Positions 62,785 to 64,000 of a stretch of DNA of 64,000 nt are shown here, in pieces; the stretch's first letter is position 1, and each line of letters starts with the position of its first letter. The notes under the pieces were generated by a model that was not told the origin of the DNA, did not search any database, and worked only from the letters and a program-made list of their open reading frames with translations. The DNA lies in the NCBI RefSeq assembly GCF_004833285.1, contig NZ_STFG01000016.1, positions 1-64,000 on the forward strand, given 5' to 3'. This DNA comes from Lampropedia puyangensis. Its GTDB lineage: Bacteria > Pseudomonadota > Gammaproteobacteria > Burkholderiales > Burkholderiaceae_C. The position numbers and the translations under genes are program-made.

Positions 62785-63705
62785 ATGACTATTTACTCTG
62801 TGTTGAGCAGCCCTTTGCATGCTCTTAATGACGGGCAAGACCTGTTGAAATACCCTCGCACGCCGCATCTTGAAGGCTCACGCCTGCAGCTTGGCGATAG
62901 TGATGCTGACCAAACGCCTTGGACTGCACTGGTTGGGCACTTTGTGGTGGTGGAGGAGAAGCTTGATGGGGCCAATTGTGCCGTGCGCTTTAGTGCCGCA
63001 GGTGAACTGCAACTGCAATCGCGAGGCCACTGGCTGGATGTTGCTAGCAATGGCGGGCGTGAGCGCCAGTTCAACGGTTTCAAACAATGGGCTAGGGCGC
63101 ATGAAAAGGCACTGCTGAATGTGCTGGAAGATCGCTTTGTGATGTATGGCGAATGGCTGTATGCCAAACATTCGGTTTTCTACGATGCGCTGCCGCACTG
63201 GTTTTGCGAATTTGATGTGTTTGACCTGCAGCGCCAATGCTTTTTAGATACGCATGCTCGCCATGCTTTGCTGCAAGCATTGCCGGTGGTTTCTGTGCCT
63301 GTGCTGTTTGCTGGTGTTGCCCCCAATTGATTCAAAATGGTGAAAGGCTTGGTCGCGCCTTCATTGGCGCGCAGCCCGCAGTGGCCGCTTGCATTTGAAG
63401 CTGCGGTTGCCCGTGAAGCACTTGACTTGGCGCTGTGTTGGCAGCAAACAGACAAGGACGATGCGAGCGAAGGGCTGTACTTGAAAGTAGAGGCGCAAGG
63501 TCAAGTCGTGGCAAGGTACAAATGGGTGCGTCCTAGCTTTGTGCAGACGATTTTGGATTCCGGATCACACCATAGTGTGCGTCCTATTGTGCCCAATGGT
63601 TTGCGTGCCGGTGTAGACCTGTTTGCCTCTTGCGTCGATAAACATTGGCCACTACCTGCGTTGATGCATGTTCCAAGCAGCAGCGGTATATGCGACGCAG
63701 AATAA
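62785..63705 (+). pseudogene. ATP-dependent RNA ligase interrupted by in-frame TGA
   Basis: A nucleotidyltransferase of 306 codons, with TGA at codon 182. The first part has motif I with the adenylated Lys59 (EEKLDGANCAVRF), RGHWLD and GEWLYAKHS (motif III), and WFCEFDVFD. After the stop, in the same frame, come motif IV (EGLYLKVEAQG) and motif V (ARYKWVRPSF). The break separates the lysine motif from IV and V, so a truncated product would be inactive. An ATG at 63337 could restart the C-terminal half. It is either a recent nonsense mutation, a sequence error or a read-through; the next gene is an HD-domain partner. Confidence 0.85.
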
Positions 63706-63715
63706 GGAGAGCAAC

Positions 63716-64000
63716 ATGTGGAACTGGAAAACCTTGGTGCAGTACGTTCCTGAGCCTGGAGGCACGTTTGATGCAAAGGCCTGGTTAGATGCATTTCCTC
63801 AATTGGAGCGGGCCAAAACAACGCCCCAAGATCCGATCCATCATGCAGAAGGTGATGTGTGGACGCATACCGTGATGGTGGCACTGGCGCTGTTGGCGCA
63901 TCCTGCATTTGCTGCATTGAATGAGACCGAGCGCCAAACGATTTTTACTGCTGCTGTGCTGCATGACATTGCCAAATGCGACACCACGCAAGTCGATGTG
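63716..64000 (+). CDS. HD-domain protein, N-terminal part (possible HD-Pnk RNA end-healing enzyme), truncated by window edge
   Basis: Begins MWNWKTLVQYVPEPGG and keeps an HD phosphohydrolase domain: IHHAEGDVWTHTVMVALALL supplies early His residues and AAVLHDIAKCD the His-Asp pair. It has a strong AAGGAG site 10 bases after the ligase stop. In the HD-Pnk family an N-terminal HD phosphatase/phosphodiesterase is fused to a P-loop polynucleotide kinase and co-occurs with an RNA ligase; the kinase part would lie beyond the window, so this is an inference. Confidence 0.7.
   Translation, partial: MWNWKTLVQYVPEPGGTFDAKAWLDAFPQLERAKTTPQDPIHHAEGDVWTHTVMVALALLAHPAFAALNETERQTIFTAAVLHDIAKCDTTQVDV

Noticed and set aside
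1-64000. CRISPR arrays, prophage or integrative element boundaries
   Set aside because: No regularly spaced direct repeats, integrase, phage structural genes or tRNA-end duplication were seen; the only repeats are the dispersed inverted-repeat elements and the modules of the surface-protein gene.

Overview
The window looks like chromosome from a betaproteobacterium of the order Burkholderiales, probably Comamonadaceae or a close relative. The evidence is the gene order pyrB-pyrR-ruvX-yqgE, the adjacent tig and clpP, two tripartite-tricarboxylate (Bug-type) binding proteins, a surface protein with an IPTL-type sorting tail, and moderate-to-high GC. No phage, CRISPR array or rRNA operon is visible.

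Layout. A lipoprotein-like gene broken by an in-frame TGA runs off the left edge. Bases 358-6676 hold a minus-strand chemotaxis operon, cheZ-like-cheY-cheA-cheW-cheR-cheD-cheB, with no receptor or flagellar gene beside it. An acyl-carrier-like orphan, clpP, tig, tRNA-Leu(UAG) and a DedA protein follow. Then come an RND efflux pump with its lipoprotein adaptor (10736-15174) and a 1054-residue fibronectin-type surface protein. Bases 19050-24117 are a five-gene minus-strand operon under a class-I cobalamin riboswitch: FecB-type binding protein, FecCD permease, ATPase, pseudoazurin and an OprD-type porin. A GFA-fold protein, a diguanylate cyclase, a GNAT acetyltransferase and hpnC (hopanoid pathway) follow.

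Bases 27398-35255 are a cyanuric-acid catabolic locus. atzR is divergent from atzD-atzG-atzE-atzH, which is followed by an SsuABC/TauABC-type transporter and an alpha/beta hydrolase; no atzF is present. Next to it are hglS (2-oxoadipate to D-2-hydroxyglutarate), a Bug protein, a D-2-hydroxyglutarate-dehydrogenase-like flavoprotein and a LysR regulator, which look like one catabolic module. A TPP-dependent acetolactate-synthase-like enzyme follows.

Bases 42827-48614 are an iron-siderophore island: a FecA-type TonB receptor with a signalling domain, two tandem exported IroE-like esterases and a divergent FecI-type sigma factor, with no FecR. pyrB-pyrR-ruvX-yqgE, a DUF2339/DUF3999 membrane pair, a YiaA-type protein and a DUF2145 pair come next, then an IS5-family transposase relic. 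The right end holds a MocR-type regulator divergent from a glutamate-racemase homologue that has lost both catalytic cysteines, with a second Bug gene downstream. The last two genes are an RNA ligase interrupted by an in-frame TGA and the start of an HD-domain protein, together resembling an RNA-repair cassette.

A family of inverted-repeat elements (ends close to TTAGAACGTGTTTACGAT) recurs four times, between cheD and cheB, before hpnC, after the first Bug gene, and as a collapsed copy before the TonB receptor.
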